Assembly (NCBI GenBank): GCA_023511555.1 | Contig: JAIMBG010000003.1 | Location: 1-39,452 of the forward strand | Source of the DNA: Acetobacteraceae bacterium | GTDB taxonomy: Bacteria > Bacillota > Sulfobacillia > JAIMBG01 | Reading direction: 5' to 3' | DNA length: 39,452 nucleotides | Shown here: positions 10,931 to 20,487 of the stretch, one piece after another | Layout: each line of letters starts with the position of its first letter | Numbering within the stretch: position 1 is the stretch's first letter | Position numbers and translations under genes: made by a program | Notes under the pieces: model-generated | What the model was told of the DNA's origin: nothing | Databases searched by the model: none | Seen by the model: the letters and a program-made list of their open reading frames with translations, nothing else

Positions 10931-11425
10931 TCAGGGCCCGGTCCGCCCGCAGTCGGCGGCCTCTCCCCTCAGCACCTGCACCGCGTGCGGCAGGGCCGGG
11001 AGCACCGCCTCCAGGCACTCGGCGGCTGCCGCGGGGCTGCCCGGCAGGTTCACGATCAGCGTGCGGCCCCTCACCCCGGCCGTGCCCCGGCTCAGCATGG
11101 CGTGCGGGGTGCGGCGCAGGCCCATCATTCTCATGTGCTCGGCGATGCCCGGCACCTGGCGGTGGGCCACGCGCAGGGTGGCCTCGGGCGTGACGTCGCG
11201 CGGGCCCAGGCCCGTTCCTCCCGTGGTCACCACCATGTCTACCCTGAGCTCGTCTGCCAGCTCCACCAGCCTCTCCGCGATGCTCTCCAGGTCGTCCGGC
11301 AGCACCTCACAGCAGACCACTTCGGCCCCGGCGTCCTCCAGCATCTTCCTTACCATCGGACCGCTCCGATCCTCCCGCTCCCCCCGGGCGGCCCGATCAC
11401 TGGCCACCACCACTGCCACCCTCAC
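10931..11425 (-). CDS. MoaB/MogA-type molybdopterin biosynthesis protein
   Basis: VASDRAARGEREDRSGPMVRKMLEDAGAEV...VVTTGGTGLGPRDVTPEAT; start overlaps moaC stop (GTGA). Confidence 0.95.
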   Translation of the reverse strand: MRVAVVVASDRAARGEREDRSGPMVRKMLEDAGAEVVCCEVLPDDLESIAERLVELADELRVDMVVTTGGTGLGPRDVTPEATLRVAHRQVPGIAEHMRMMGLRRTPHAMLSRGTAGVRGRTLIVNLPGSPAAAAECLEAVLPALPHAVQVLRGEAADCGRTGP

Positions 11426-11937
11426 GTCTCTCCCCCTCCCCGGCCCCGGCCGACCGTCTCAGCAGAGGCGGGCGGCCATGCCTCCTCGCGGCGGAACTCC
11501 CCCGTCCTCCCGCCGCTCTTCTCCACCAGCCTGATGCCTCCGATCACCAGCCCCCCCTCTACCGCCTTGCACATGTCATACACCGACAACGCGGCGGCCG
11601 CTACGGCCACCAGCGCCTCCATCTCCACCCCGGTGCGGGCCACCGCCCTCACCCTGGCCTGTATGTGAAGCCTTCCCACCGCCCTCTCAGCCCAGAACTC
11701 GACCTCCGCGGCCTGAAGAGGCAGGGGGTGGCAGAGCGGCACTATCTCCCAGGTATGCTTGGCCGCGGCGATGCCGGCCAGCCGCGCCACCGGCAGGGCG
11801 TCGCCCTTGGGCAGGGCCCCGCCCAGCAGCGCCTCCAGCGTGGCGGGCGACATCTGCACCCAGCCCCGTGCCAAGGCCTCGCGTTCCGTCTCAGGCTTGC
11901 AGCTCACGTCCACCATGCGGGCGTCCCCGGCATTCAC
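11422..11937 (-). CDS. moaC: Cyclic pyranopterin monophosphate synthase MoaC
   Basis: MVDVSCKPETEREALARGWVQMSPATLEALLGGALPKGDALPVARLAGIAAAKHTWEIVPLCHPLPL; likely GTG start 11937 with GGAGG-rich RBS (ORF extends to 12027). Confidence 0.95.
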   Translation of the reverse strand: MNAGDARMVDVSCKPETEREALARGWVQMSPATLEALLGGALPKGDALPVARLAGIAAAKHTWEIVPLCHPLPLQAAEVEFWAERAVGRLHIQARVRAVARTGVEMEALVAVAAAALSVYDMCKAVEGGLVIGGIRLVEKSGGRTGEFRREEAWPPASAETVGRGRGGGET

Positions 11938-12044
11938 CGAAGCCGGCCCCTCCTCCCCCCGGGCGGCGGCGATGCGTCGGACCCCAGGGGGTCCCAACCT
12001 GGGACCCGACGCCCCCGCATTCGGCACCGTCCCCTGCCCCCTAC

Positions 12045-13052
12045 CTAGCCGCCGATGCGGGCCATGCAGGGTGCTTCGCCGCCGACCCGGCCTTCCCCTC
12101 TCTCCCCCGCAGCAAGCCGGTGAGACCGCGGCTTCAGACTGGCGGCGCGTTCCAGCGCCCGCCTCAGCGCCGGCTCGGGGCAGCCGGAGCGGAGCAGCGG
12201 CCCCAATGGGACTTCGGGCCCCCCAGCCAGACAGGGGCGAAGCGCCCCATCGGCCTGCAGCCGGAGACGATTGCAGGAAGCGCAGAACCCGCGACTCATA
12301 GGGGCGATAAACCCCACGGCGCCCTGGCCGCCCTTGAGCCTCCCATACTCCGCCGGCCCGGCCCCGGCCACCCCGGGGGCAGGCTCAAGCGGTCCCAGCT
12401 CCCGCTCCACAACGGCCCGAACCTGGGCAGTGGGCACCCGCGCCCTGGCCGACCACGGCCCGGCCTCGCCCAGGGGCATGAGCTCGATAAACCTCACATG
12501 GACCGGGGCCTCGAGCGTCAGCGCTGCGAAGCGCGGGACCTCGTCCAGATTGAACCCTCGCACCACCACCACGTTGAGCTTCACCGCTGCGAACCCCGCC
12601 AGGAGCGCCTCATCCAGGCCCCTCAGCACCTGGCCCAGCCGGCCGCCGCGGGTGATGCGGGCGAAGCGGTCGGCGTCGAGCGAGTCCAGGCTGAGGTTGA
12701 GGCGGGCCACCCCGGCCTGGCGCAGGTCGCCGGCCAAGCCGGGAAGCAGGGTGCCGTTGGTGGTCAGCGACAGGTCCGCCAGCCCGGGAAGCCGTGACAG
12801 GAGGCTCAGGAAGTCGAGCAGACCCTGGCGCACCAGCGGCTCGCCGCCCGTCACCCTGACCCGGGTCACGCCCAGCTCCAGGGCGCATTCCACCACCCGC
12901 AGGATCTCCTCATAGGTGAGGATGTCCGAAGGGGGCCGCAGCGCCACGCCCCCGGGGGGCAGGCAGTAGATGCAGCGCAGGTTGCAGCGGTCGGTGACCG
13001 AAAGCCTCAGGTAGTCCAGCCTGCGTCCGTAGCGGTCGATGAGGCCCGGCAA
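12045..13052 (-). CDS. moaA: GTP 3',8-cyclase MoaA (radical SAM)
   Basis: LIDRYGRRLDYLRLSVTDRCNLRCIYCLPPGGV (CxxxCxxC) and C-terminal CASCNRLRLQADGALRPCL; TTG start at 13052 preceded by GGAGG (ORF extends to 13214). Confidence 0.95.
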   Translation of the reverse strand: MPGLIDRYGRRLDYLRLSVTDRCNLRCIYCLPPGGVALRPPSDILTYEEILRVVECALELGVTRVRVTGGEPLVRQGLLDFLSLLSRLPGLADLSLTTNGTLLPGLAGDLRQAGVARLNLSLDSLDADRFARITRGGRLGQVLRGLDEALLAGFAAVKLNVVVVRGFNLDEVPRFAALTLEAPVHVRFIELMPLGEAGPWSARARVPTAQVRAVVERELGPLEPAPGVAGAGPAEYGRLKGGQGAVGFIAPMSRGFCASCNRLRLQADGALRPCLAGGPEVPLGPLLRSGCPEPALRRALERAASLKPRSHRLAAGERGEGRVGGEAPCMARIGG

Positions 13053-13056
13053 GGGC

Positions 13057-14997
13057 TTATGCCTCCTCGTCGCTCCACCGGGTCCGGCCCGTCTCCTCCA
13101 GGCGGTAGCCGCCCAGGGCGGCCACCCGGCCGGCAAACTCCGCGCCCCCAAGCACCCGCAGGAGGGCCTGGGCCGGTTCGGTGCAGTAAAACTCCTCGGG
13201 GACGACCAATTCATAGCGCTCCGTGGCCACCGGCACGAAGTCCAGGCCGAGGGCCAGAGCCGCCGCCCTGAGCCCCAGGCCCACGTCGGCCGAGCCTGCC
13301 TTGATGGCCGCCGCCACCCCGGTGTGGGTGAACTCCTCCCGCCCGTAGCCGGAGATCCCGGCGGGGTCGAGGCCGGCCCGGTGGAGGAGGTGGTCCAGGA
13401 GCACGCGGGTGCCCGAGCCGCGCTGGCGGTTGATGAACCTCACCCCGGGGCGGAGGAGGTCGGACACGGAGGAAATGCCGCGGGGGTTGCCCGGGGGCAC
13501 GATGAACCCCTGCTCCCGGTGGGCCAGGGTGACGAGCGCCGCGCGCCTTCCAGGCCAAAAGCGCCTGAGGTAGGGGAGGTTGAAGTCGCCGCTGGCCTCG
13601 TCCAGGAGGTGCGACCCGGCCAGGTGGGCCTCGCCCCGGGCCAGGGCGGCGATGCCCCCCAGGCTGCCCCAGTTCGCCGTGGCCAGCCTGAGCCCCGCCT
13701 GGCTCCAGGCCAGGTCCGAGAGCACGTCCAGGGCCAGGTCGTGGCTTCCGACCAGCAGTATGGTGCGCTCCAGCTCCGCCCAGGGCAGGAGGAGCTCGAC
13801 CTCGACCTCCTCGCCCTCCCCCAGGCCCTCGCTCTCCGGGCCGACCCGGATCCAGCCGTCCGCCCGGACCAGGCTGGTGGTGGCTCCGGCGCCCCGGCCC
13901 AGGGGGACGGCCACCACCCGGCCCCCCACCCGGGCCACCTTCACCCGCACCAGCTCCTCCACCCCGGCCGTGGACGCGACGGCACGCGCCAAGCGGGCCC
14001 GGACCCGCTCCGGCCCCGAAGAGGGGGCGCCCAGGAGCGCCAGGATGATGGGCTCCACCACCAGGCGGCAGGCCAGGTAGGTGGAGACCGGGTAGCCGGG
14101 AAGGCCCACGATGGGCTTCCCTTGCTGGCTCAATCCCAGGAGGGTGGGCTTTCCCGGACGGATGGCCAGTCCCCGGACGAGCACCCGCCCCAGGGACTGA
14201 ATCACCTCCAGGGTGTGGTCGCCGGAGCCGGCGGACGACCCCCCGCCGATCAGCACCAGGTCCGCCCAGGCCAGGGCTTCGGCCACGGCCGCCCGGATGG
14301 CGGGGACCTGGTCGGGCTGAAGCGGCCAGGCCCGGGGCTCAGCGCCAAGTCCCAGGCAGAACGCGACAACCACCTGGGAGTTGGACTCCACCAGCTCACC
14401 GGGGCCCAGCCCCTGCGCCGCCCGTGAAGGAGGGACGAGCTCGTCGCCGGTGGGGATCACCGCCACCCTGGGCCGGCGCCTCACCTCCAGGGCCTCTACG
14501 CCGCCGGCGAGCAGCGCCCCGAGGTCCTGGGGCCGCACCCGGTGCCCGCTGGGCAGGATGAGGTCGCCCGCCACCATGTCCTCCCCCACCGCCCGGACGT
14601 GCTGGCCGGGGGCTGCGGCTGAGGTGAGGACGGGTTCCTCCGGGGTGCCCAGCACCTCTTCCACCGGGACTACGGCGTCGGCCCCGGGGGGCAGGGGGTC
14701 GCCGGTGTCCACGGGCCAGGCCGACTGTCCCCGCAAGAGCCGCACCGGCGCCCTCTCGGTGGCGCCTGCGGTGGCGGCGGACGCCACCGCCAGCCCGTCC
14801 ATCGCCGCGGCCAGGAAGTGGGGCACGGTGAGCCGGGCCCGCACCGGGACGGCGGTAACGCGGCCCAGCGCCTGGGCCACGGGCACCGTCTCCGCCCCAA
14901 GCGGCAGGGCCGTCCCCGCCCCGGCCATGGCGGACAGCAGGCACTCTAGGGCCTGCGGAACCGGAACCACCTCACGGTACCTCCCGGCCTCAGCCAC
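13057..14997 (-). CDS. MoeA fused to C-terminal substrate-binding-protein-like (PBP/LysR-substrate-like) domain
   Basis: MoeA motifs MDGLAVASA, TGDPLPPGADAVVPVEEV, LIGGGSSAGSGDHT, GLPGYPVS; C-terminal LVGSHDLALDVLSDLAWSQAGLRLATANWGSLGGIAALARGEAHLAGSHLLDEASGDFNLPYLR; GTG 14997 with GGGAGGGG RBS. Confidence 0.93.
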   Translation of the reverse strand: MAEAGRYREVVPVPQALECLLSAMAGAGTALPLGAETVPVAQALGRVTAVPVRARLTVPHFLAAAMDGLAVASAATAGATERAPVRLLRGQSAWPVDTGDPLPPGADAVVPVEEVLGTPEEPVLTSAAAPGQHVRAVGEDMVAGDLILPSGHRVRPQDLGALLAGGVEALEVRRRPRVAVIPTGDELVPPSRAAQGLGPGELVESNSQVVVAFCLGLGAEPRAWPLQPDQVPAIRAAVAEALAWADLVLIGGGSSAGSGDHTLEVIQSLGRVLVRGLAIRPGKPTLLGLSQQGKPIVGLPGYPVSTYLACRLVVEPIILALLGAPSSGPERVRARLARAVASTAGVEELVRVKVARVGGRVVAVPLGRGAGATTSLVRADGWIRVGPESEGLGEGEEVEVELLLPWAELERTILLVGSHDLALDVLSDLAWSQAGLRLATANWGSLGGIAALARGEAHLAGSHLLDEASGDFNLPYLRRFWPGRRAALVTLAHREQGFIVPPGNPRGISSVSDLLRPGVRFINRQRGSGTRVLLDHLLHRAGLDPAGISGYGREEFTHTGVAAAIKAGSADVGLGLRAAALALGLDFVPVATERYELVVPEEFYCTEPAQALLRVLGGAEFAGRVAALGGYRLEETGRTRWSDEEA

Positions 14998-15170
14998 CGA
15001 CCACCCCTCCCTCGGATCCGCTCCCCCGCCCCGCCCGCGGCCGGGCCCGGAGCTGCCCGCCCACGGGGCCGGCGGCCGCCGTCCACCCTCCCGCAGCGCC
15101 GGCGTCCCGGACCGGTCAACCGCCACCACCGGGGGACGCCGGCCCTTCGGCTTGCCCTTGGCCCCGGCCC

Positions 15171-16739
15171 CTACCTGCAGAGCAGAACCTCGGCCTCCTC
15201 TCCGGCCTCCAGCCCCTCCCGGGCCTCGGGCACCCGGGCCAGGCCGTCGGCCCACACCAGGCCGGTGATGAGCGCCGACCCTCCCGGGACGGGGCGGGCC
15301 CACAGCCCCCCGTCCCTCACCTCCAGCCGCACCCTGACGTAGTCCTCCCGGCCCACGGCCGACGGCACCCGCTCCACCAGCCGTGCCCTCACCCAATCCG
15401 CCGGGGCCCAGCCGGGCCAGACCCCGCTCCCGGGCCGCCGGGCGCCGGAGGGCGTGCCGGCCGGCACGGGCCCGTCCCGTGAGCCGGTCAGCCCCGCTTC
15501 GTCAGTGGGGATGGCAACCCCGCAGCCAGCGCGCGCGGCGGCCGCCGCCGGGCCCGCCCGCTCAGTTTCGGCGGCGGCTGGCCTGCCGGGGACCGCCTCC
15601 GCGCCGGTCCCCCCCTCCAGTCCTGCCAGCAGGAGCAGCGCCGGCCGGGCGAACAGTTCGTAGCTCACCAGCGCCGACACGGGGTGGCCGGGCAGGCCCA
15701 CCACCGGGCAGCCCCTGGCCACCGCGAGCACCGTGGGCTTCCCAGGCCGCACCCGGACGCCGTGAACCAGCACGCCGGGGGGGCCCAGGGCGTCAAGCGC
15801 CGAGGCCACCAGGTCGCGCTCCCCCACGGAGCTTCCCCCCGACAGCAGCACCATGTCGGCCTCCAGCGCCTGGGCCAGGCCGGCGCTGAGCTCAGGCCCG
15901 CGGTCGGGGAGCACCCCCAGCCCCCAGGGGATGCCGCCGTCGCGGCGCACGCAGGCGGCGAGCGCGGGCAGGTTGCAGTCCCGGACCCGCCCGGGGCCGG
16001 GGGACTCTTCCGCCGGGACCAGCTCGTCGCCGGTGGAGACCACTGCCACCCGGGGCCGCGCCCAGACGCCCACCCGAACCCGGCCCACCGCCGCCAGCGC
16101 CGCTATGTCGGCGGGCCTGAGCCGCCAGCCCCTGGGCAGAACCATAGCCCCCCGGGCCACGTCCTCCCCCACCGCCACGCAGTTCTCCCCCACCGCCACC
16201 GGCCTCAGCACCGCCAAAACGGAGGACGGCGCGGCGCCGAGGGCCGCGCCCCCGCCCCCGGAAGCCGCGGCCCGAGGCACAAAGCCCCCCGGGCCACCTG
16301 GGGGTGCGGGCCGGCCCTTTCCGGCCCCGCCAGGGGGGCCGCCCGCCCCCAGCACCTCGGCGTGCTCCAGCATGACCACGGCGTCGGAGCCCGGAGGCAG
16401 CATGGAGCCGGTGGCCACGGCCACGGCCTGCCCCGGGCCCACGGAGCCCGCGAACACCTGGGAGACGGACACCTCACCGGCCAGCTCCAGGTAGGCCGGG
16501 AGCGCCTCCGTCGCCCCATAGGTGTCCTGGGCCCGCACGGCGAACCCGTCGACCCGGGAACGGGGGAAGTGGGGCACGTCGACCGGCGAGGTGACGGCCT
16601 CGGCCAGGACCCGCCCCAGGGCTGCGTCCAGGCCCAACTCCTCCACCGCCGGAGGAAGGCCCCGCCGGGCAGCGCCCACTGCCTCCAGGAACAGGGCCCG
16701 CGCCTCGGCCACGCCCGCCAGTCTCCGCCAGCCCCGCAA
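15171..16739 (-). CDS. moeA: Molybdopterin molybdenumtransferase MoeA
   Basis: VDVPHFPRSRVDGFAVRAQDTYGA, ATGSMLPPGSDAVVMLEHAEVL, STGDELVP, LSGGSSVGERDLV, GLPGHPVSALVSYELF; TTG start with GGGGAGG (ORF extends to 16877). Confidence 0.94.
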   Translation of the reverse strand: MRGWRRLAGVAEARALFLEAVGAARRGLPPAVEELGLDAALGRVLAEAVTSPVDVPHFPRSRVDGFAVRAQDTYGATEALPAYLELAGEVSVSQVFAGSVGPGQAVAVATGSMLPPGSDAVVMLEHAEVLGAGGPPGGAGKGRPAPPGGPGGFVPRAAASGGGGAALGAAPSSVLAVLRPVAVGENCVAVGEDVARGAMVLPRGWRLRPADIAALAAVGRVRVGVWARPRVAVVSTGDELVPAEESPGPGRVRDCNLPALAACVRRDGGIPWGLGVLPDRGPELSAGLAQALEADMVLLSGGSSVGERDLVASALDALGPPGVLVHGVRVRPGKPTVLAVARGCPVVGLPGHPVSALVSYELFARPALLLLAGLEGGTGAEAVPGRPAAAETERAGPAAAAARAGCGVAIPTDEAGLTGSRDGPVPAGTPSGARRPGSGVWPGWAPADWVRARLVERVPSAVGREDYVRVRLEVRDGGLWARPVPGGSALITGLVWADGLARVPEAREGLEAGEEAEVLLCR

Positions 16740-16919
16740 CTTCAGCACCTCCCCGCCGCCATCAGGGCGCCTGCGGCCCCGACTGCCGCCGGTCAGGGCG
16801 CGGGCGTCGGCGCCGGGGGCCCACGCCGCCGCGGCCGCCGGGCCCGCCCACGACGCGGGTGCGCAGCCGCCCCGCACTCCCCGGCCCTGCTGTCCCGCGA
16901 CGCTGCCCTGCCGCCGCCC

Positions 16920-17150
16920 CTATCCGAAGCAGCCGAGCTGGCAAGCGGTGATCCGAACCCCGGCGCTATCGGCCGCCGCCCCTACCTCGCGAGGGGAGAC
17001 CCCCAGGCGCCGGGCCAGCTCCAGGGCCCGGGCGCAGGGCAGGCGGCCGTCCGCCGCCGCCTCAACCACCGCCGCCACCACCCGGGGGTCAGGATCCCCC
17101 GTCGGGGGCGGCGCCACCCTGTCCTTGCACCTGCCACCCACGCCGGACAC
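16920..17150 (-). CDS. Small protein ending in CQLGCFG, first gene of Moco operon (unknown function)
   Basis: In-frame tail of ORF 16920..18161: (V)SGVGGRCKDRVAPPPTGDPDPRVVAAVVEAAADGRLPCARALELARRLGVSPREVGAAADSAGVRITACQLGCFG; GTG start preceded by GGGGAGG; helical/HTH-like middle. Confidence 0.7.
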   Translation of the reverse strand: MSGVGGRCKDRVAPPPTGDPDPRVVAAVVEAAADGRLPCARALELARRLGVSPREVGAAADSAGVRITACQLGCFG

Positions 17151-17179
17151 ACCTCCCCGCCCCCCGGGCCCCGCCCCCC

Positions 17180-17411
17180 AAAAAGGCGCAGGCACCCGTG
17201 CGGACGAGTGCCGGTGCCACGCCGGACATAGCCGGCGGCCAACTCCTTTCCAACACGGGAGGTACGGGGGTTTCCCCCGCGCCCCAGACAGGGGCGCTGG
17301 CCGTGCCCTCGGCCGCCCGCCCCCGAAGGGAAGGGACGGGCGGCTCCGGCCCGGGGGCCGTGGGCAGAGCGGCCGGACGCCCCCCGCCTTTAGGCCCCGG
17401 GGCTCGGAGTA
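17180..17411 (-). ncRNA. Structured 5' leader of Moco operon; candidate Moco-type riboswitch with downstream terminator-like hairpin
   Basis: Reverse strand CGGGGGAAACCCCCG hairpin, CCTCCCGTGTTGGAAAGGAGTTGG, CGCCGG-CTATGT-CCGGCG-TGGCACC, then GGCACC...GGTGCC TGCGCC TTTTT, directly before the molybdopterin genes. Confidence 0.5.
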
Positions 17412-17412
17412 T

Positions 17413-17445
17413 AAGATTGTGGTGAAGCCCGGGTCGACGGTGACC
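17413..17445 (-). promoter_or_regulatory. Possible sigma-A-type promoter for Moco operon
   Basis: Reverse strand TCGACC-N18-TATACT upstream of structured leader. Confidence 0.35.
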
Positions 17446-17555
17446 CATTTCGCCGCCCGCGCCCCGAATCCTTCCCGTCGGGCAGGGAACCGCACGCCGT
17501 CCGTCGAATTGCAGCACAGCCTAACTTGCTGGGCGGGGGGAGGTCGAGCGCAGCC

Positions 17556-18167
17556 ATGGCCTTCAAGGGCAGCCTGGTGGTCATCGCGGGCTGCATGTTC
17601 GCCGGAAAGTCGGAGGAGCTCATCCGCCTGGTGAAGCGGGCCGCCATAGCCCGTCAGCGGACCCTGGTGTTCAAGCCCTCCCTGGACGACCGCTACGACC
17701 GCGAGGAGGTGGTGTCCCACGACGGGGTGGGGGTCAAGGCCATCCCCATCGACCCCCACCAGCCCCAGGCCATCCTGGAGCGGGTGGACAGCCTCACCCA
17801 GCCGGTGCAGGTCGTGGCCCTGGACGAGGGCCAGTTCTTTTCCCCCGCCATCCTGGACGTGGTCCAGGACCTGGTGGGACGCGGCGTCCGGGTGATCGTC
17901 GCCGGGCTGGACACCGACTTCGCCGGCCGCCCCTTTGGGCCCATGCCGCAGCTCATGGCGCTCGCCGACGAGGTGATGAAGCTCAAGGCCATCTGCGTAC
18001 GGTGCGGCCAGCCCGCCTTCCACACCCAGCGCCTCATCGACGGCCGCCCCGCCCCCCTGGACTCCCCCCTCATCCTCATCGGCGGCTCCGAAACCTACGA
18101 GGCCCGGTGCCGCGACTGCTGGGAGATGGGGAGCCCGGAGCAGAGGCCCCAGCCGTCCCAAGCCTAG
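17556..18167 (+). CDS. tdk: Thymidine kinase
   Basis: MAFKGSLVVIAGCMFAGKSEELIRLVKRA, ALDEGQFF, GLDTDFAGRPFGPMP, zinc Cys pairs ICVRCG/CRDCW; GGGGGGAGG RBS. Confidence 0.97.
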   Translation: MAFKGSLVVIAGCMFAGKSEELIRLVKRAAIARQRTLVFKPSLDDRYDREEVVSHDGVGVKAIPIDPHQPQAILERVDSLTQPVQVVALDEGQFFSPAILDVVQDLVGRGVRVIVAGLDTDFAGRPFGPMPQLMALADEVMKLKAICVRCGQPAFHTQRLIDGRPAPLDSPLILIGGSETYEARCRDCWEMGSPEQRPQPSQA

Positions 18168-18245
18168 TAGCCCCCCCCGCCGGGTGGAGCCTCACTGTTG
18201 AGCGCGAAGCAGGACCAGGCGATGAGTTCTGCGAACCCCGCCGCC

Positions 18246-19100
18246 TCACTTCGCGTAGCTGTAGAACCCCCGCCCCGACTTGCGGCCCAGGTAGCCGGCC
18301 TTGACCATCTTCCTCAGCAGCGGGCAGGGCCGGTACTTGGGGTCCCCCAGCCCCTGGTGCAGCACCTCCATGATGGCCAGGCAGGTGTCCAGCCCGATGA
18401 GGTCGGCCAGGGCCAGAGGCCCCATGGGGTGGTTCATCCCCAGCCGCATCACGGTGTCGATGTCCTCGGCCGTCGCCAGGCCCTCCATGAGGCAGTACAC
18501 CGCCTCGTTAATCATGGGCAGGAGCAGCCGGTTGGCCACGAACCCGGGGTAGTCGGCCACGGTCACGGGCGTCTTGCCCATCCTCCTGGCCAGCTCCAGC
18601 ACCGTCCGGTGGGTCTCGTCGGAGGTGGCCAGCCCCCGGATCACCTCAACGAGCTGCATGAGCGGCACGGGGTTCATGAAGTGCATGCCGATGAACCGGT
18701 CCGGCCGCTTGGTGGCCGAAGCCAGGTCGGTGATGGAGAGCGAAGAGGTGTTGGAGGCGAATATGGTGTGGCTTCCCGCCTTGTCCTCCAGGGCGGCGAA
18801 CAGCTTCTTCTTTACCGCCATGTCCTCCACCACCGCCTCGATGACCACGTCCGCCTCCTCCGACTTCCCCAGGTCCAGGGTGGGCGAGATGCGGCCCAGG
18901 GCCTCGTCCTTCTGGGCCGCGGTCAGCTTGCCCTTCTCCACCGCCCGCTCCAGGTTCTTCTGGATGACCCCCAGGCCCTTCTGCACCAGCTCCAGGGTGA
19001 GGTCGTGCAGCCACACCGTGCAGCCGGCCTGGGCGGCGACCTGCGCGATGCCGGACCCCATCTGCCCCGCCCCCACCACAAGCACGCGATTCACTTCCAC
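18246..19100 (-). CDS. hbd: 3-hydroxybutyryl-CoA dehydrogenase
   Basis: [86 protein letters not shown]. Confidence 0.96.
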   Translation of the reverse strand: MEVNRVLVVGAGQMGSGIAQVAAQAGCTVWLHDLTLELVQKGLGVIQKNLERAVEKGKLTAAQKDEALGRISPTLDLGKSEEADVVIEAVVEDMAVKKKLFAALEDKAGSHTIFASNTSSLSITDLASATKRPDRFIGMHFMNPVPLMQLVEVIRGLATSDETHRTVLELARRMGKTPVTVADYPGFVANRLLLPMINEAVYCLMEGLATAEDIDTVMRLGMNHPMGPLALADLIGLDTCLAIMEVLHQGLGDPKYRPCPLLRKMVKAGYLGRKSGRGFYSYAK

Positions 19101-19122
19101 CAGAGATCCCTCCCCGGCCCGC

Positions 19123-20307
19123 CTAGGGCTCGACCCTCACGATGGTGGCCTCGCCCTGGGCCATGCCGCTGCATATCGTAGCCAGCCCCAGGCCCCCGCC
19201 CCGGCGCCGGAGCTCATATATCAGGGTCATGAGGATGCGCGCGCCGCTGGCCCCGATGGGGTGACCCAGGGCCACCGCGCCGCCGTTGACGTTGACCTTC
19301 TCCGGGTCCCACTCCCCCACCTTGATGGCGGTGAGCGCCACGGCAGCGAACGCCTCGTTCACCTCGATGAGGTCCATGTCCTCCGCCTTGAGCCCGGCCC
19401 GCTCTAGCGCCGCCCTGGCGGCCACGGCGGGCACGGTGTTGAGGTAGCGGGGCTGCACCGACGCCTGGCCCTGGGCGACGATGGTCGCCAGGGGCTTTAT
19501 CCCCATGGCCCTGGCCACGTCGGGGTGGAGCAGGACTATCGCCGCCCCCCCGTCGTTGAGGCCCGGCGCGTTGCCCGCGGTCACGGTGCCGTCGGGCTGG
19601 AAGGCCGGCTTGAGCGCCGCCAGCTTCTCCAGGCTGGTGTCGCGGCGGGGGTGCTCGTCGACGGCGAACACCGCCGGCGGGCCCTTGCGCTGGGGGATCT
19701 CCACCGGCGTCGTCTCGTCCTTGAACTTGCCCGAGTCGATGGCGGCGATGGCGCGCTGGTGGCTGCGCAGCGCCCAGCGGTCCTGCTCCTCCCGGGTGAT
19801 GCCGAACTCCTTGGCCACCTCATGGCCCAGCACCCCCATGTGGCAGTCGCAGGCCGGGCACCACAGCCCGTCCTTGACCATGGCGTCCACGAGAGGGGCG
19901 TGGCCCAGCCGGTAGCCCCAGCGGGCCTGCTCCAGGATGTAGGGAGTGCGGCTCATCGACTCCATGCCCCCGGCCACCACGATCCTGGCGTCGCCCGCCC
20001 GGATGAGGGCGTCCCCCAGGTTAACCGCCCGCAGGCTGGAGGCGCACACCTTGTTGATGGTGTCGGACGGGACCTCGGGCGGAAGCCCGGCCTTGAGCCC
20101 CGCCTGCCGCGACGGCACCTGGCCGGCCCCGGCCTGCACCACCATGCCCATGAACAGGTAGTCGATCTTCTCCGGGTCGACCCCGGCCCGTTTTACCGCC
20201 TCGCGGATGGCGATGGCGCCCAGGTTCACCGCCGGCACGTCCTTGAGGCTTCCGCCGTATGTACCGAACGGCGTCCTCACCGCGCTGGCTATCACCGTTT
20301 CCTTCAT
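19123..20307 (-). CDS. Acetyl-CoA C-acetyltransferase (thiolase)
   Basis: [79 protein letters not shown]; start 20307 with GGGGGAGGAG RBS. Confidence 0.96.
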   Translation of the reverse strand: MKETVIASAVRTPFGTYGGSLKDVPAVNLGAIAIREAVKRAGVDPEKIDYLFMGMVVQAGAGQVPSRQAGLKAGLPPEVPSDTINKVCASSLRAVNLGDALIRAGDARIVVAGGMESMSRTPYILEQARWGYRLGHAPLVDAMVKDGLWCPACDCHMGVLGHEVAKEFGITREEQDRWALRSHQRAIAAIDSGKFKDETTPVEIPQRKGPPAVFAVDEHPRRDTSLEKLAALKPAFQPDGTVTAGNAPGLNDGGAAIVLLHPDVARAMGIKPLATIVAQGQASVQPRYLNTVPAVAARAALERAGLKAEDMDLIEVNEAFAAVALTAIKVGEWDPEKVNVNGGAVALGHPIGASGARILMTLIYELRRRGGGLGLATICSGMAQGEATIVRVEP

Positions 20308-20487
20308 GACCGGCACTTCTCCTCCCCCGCCACTTGTTTTCAGGTCAGCCGCCTGCAAGCCGGGCTGGCACCGAACCCCGCCGGCGGCCGCCCGGCGACC
20401 GCCGCCGGCCTGGCGACCCCACCGGGTCCAGCCCGGCCGCCGTCCGCGGCCCATGCCCGCCGTTCGGCCGCCGGTCGCGGCCGGCCT

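Noticed and set aside
17401-17520. tRNA-like stretch upstream of tdk
   Set aside because: No TpsiC GGTTCRANYCC motif or cloverleaf pairing; no tRNA or rRNA seen in the window.
16920-18161. 413-aa minus-strand ORF spanning tdk
   Set aside because: Most of it is antisense to tdk and the structured leader; only the last ~76 codons with their own RBS/GTG look genuine.
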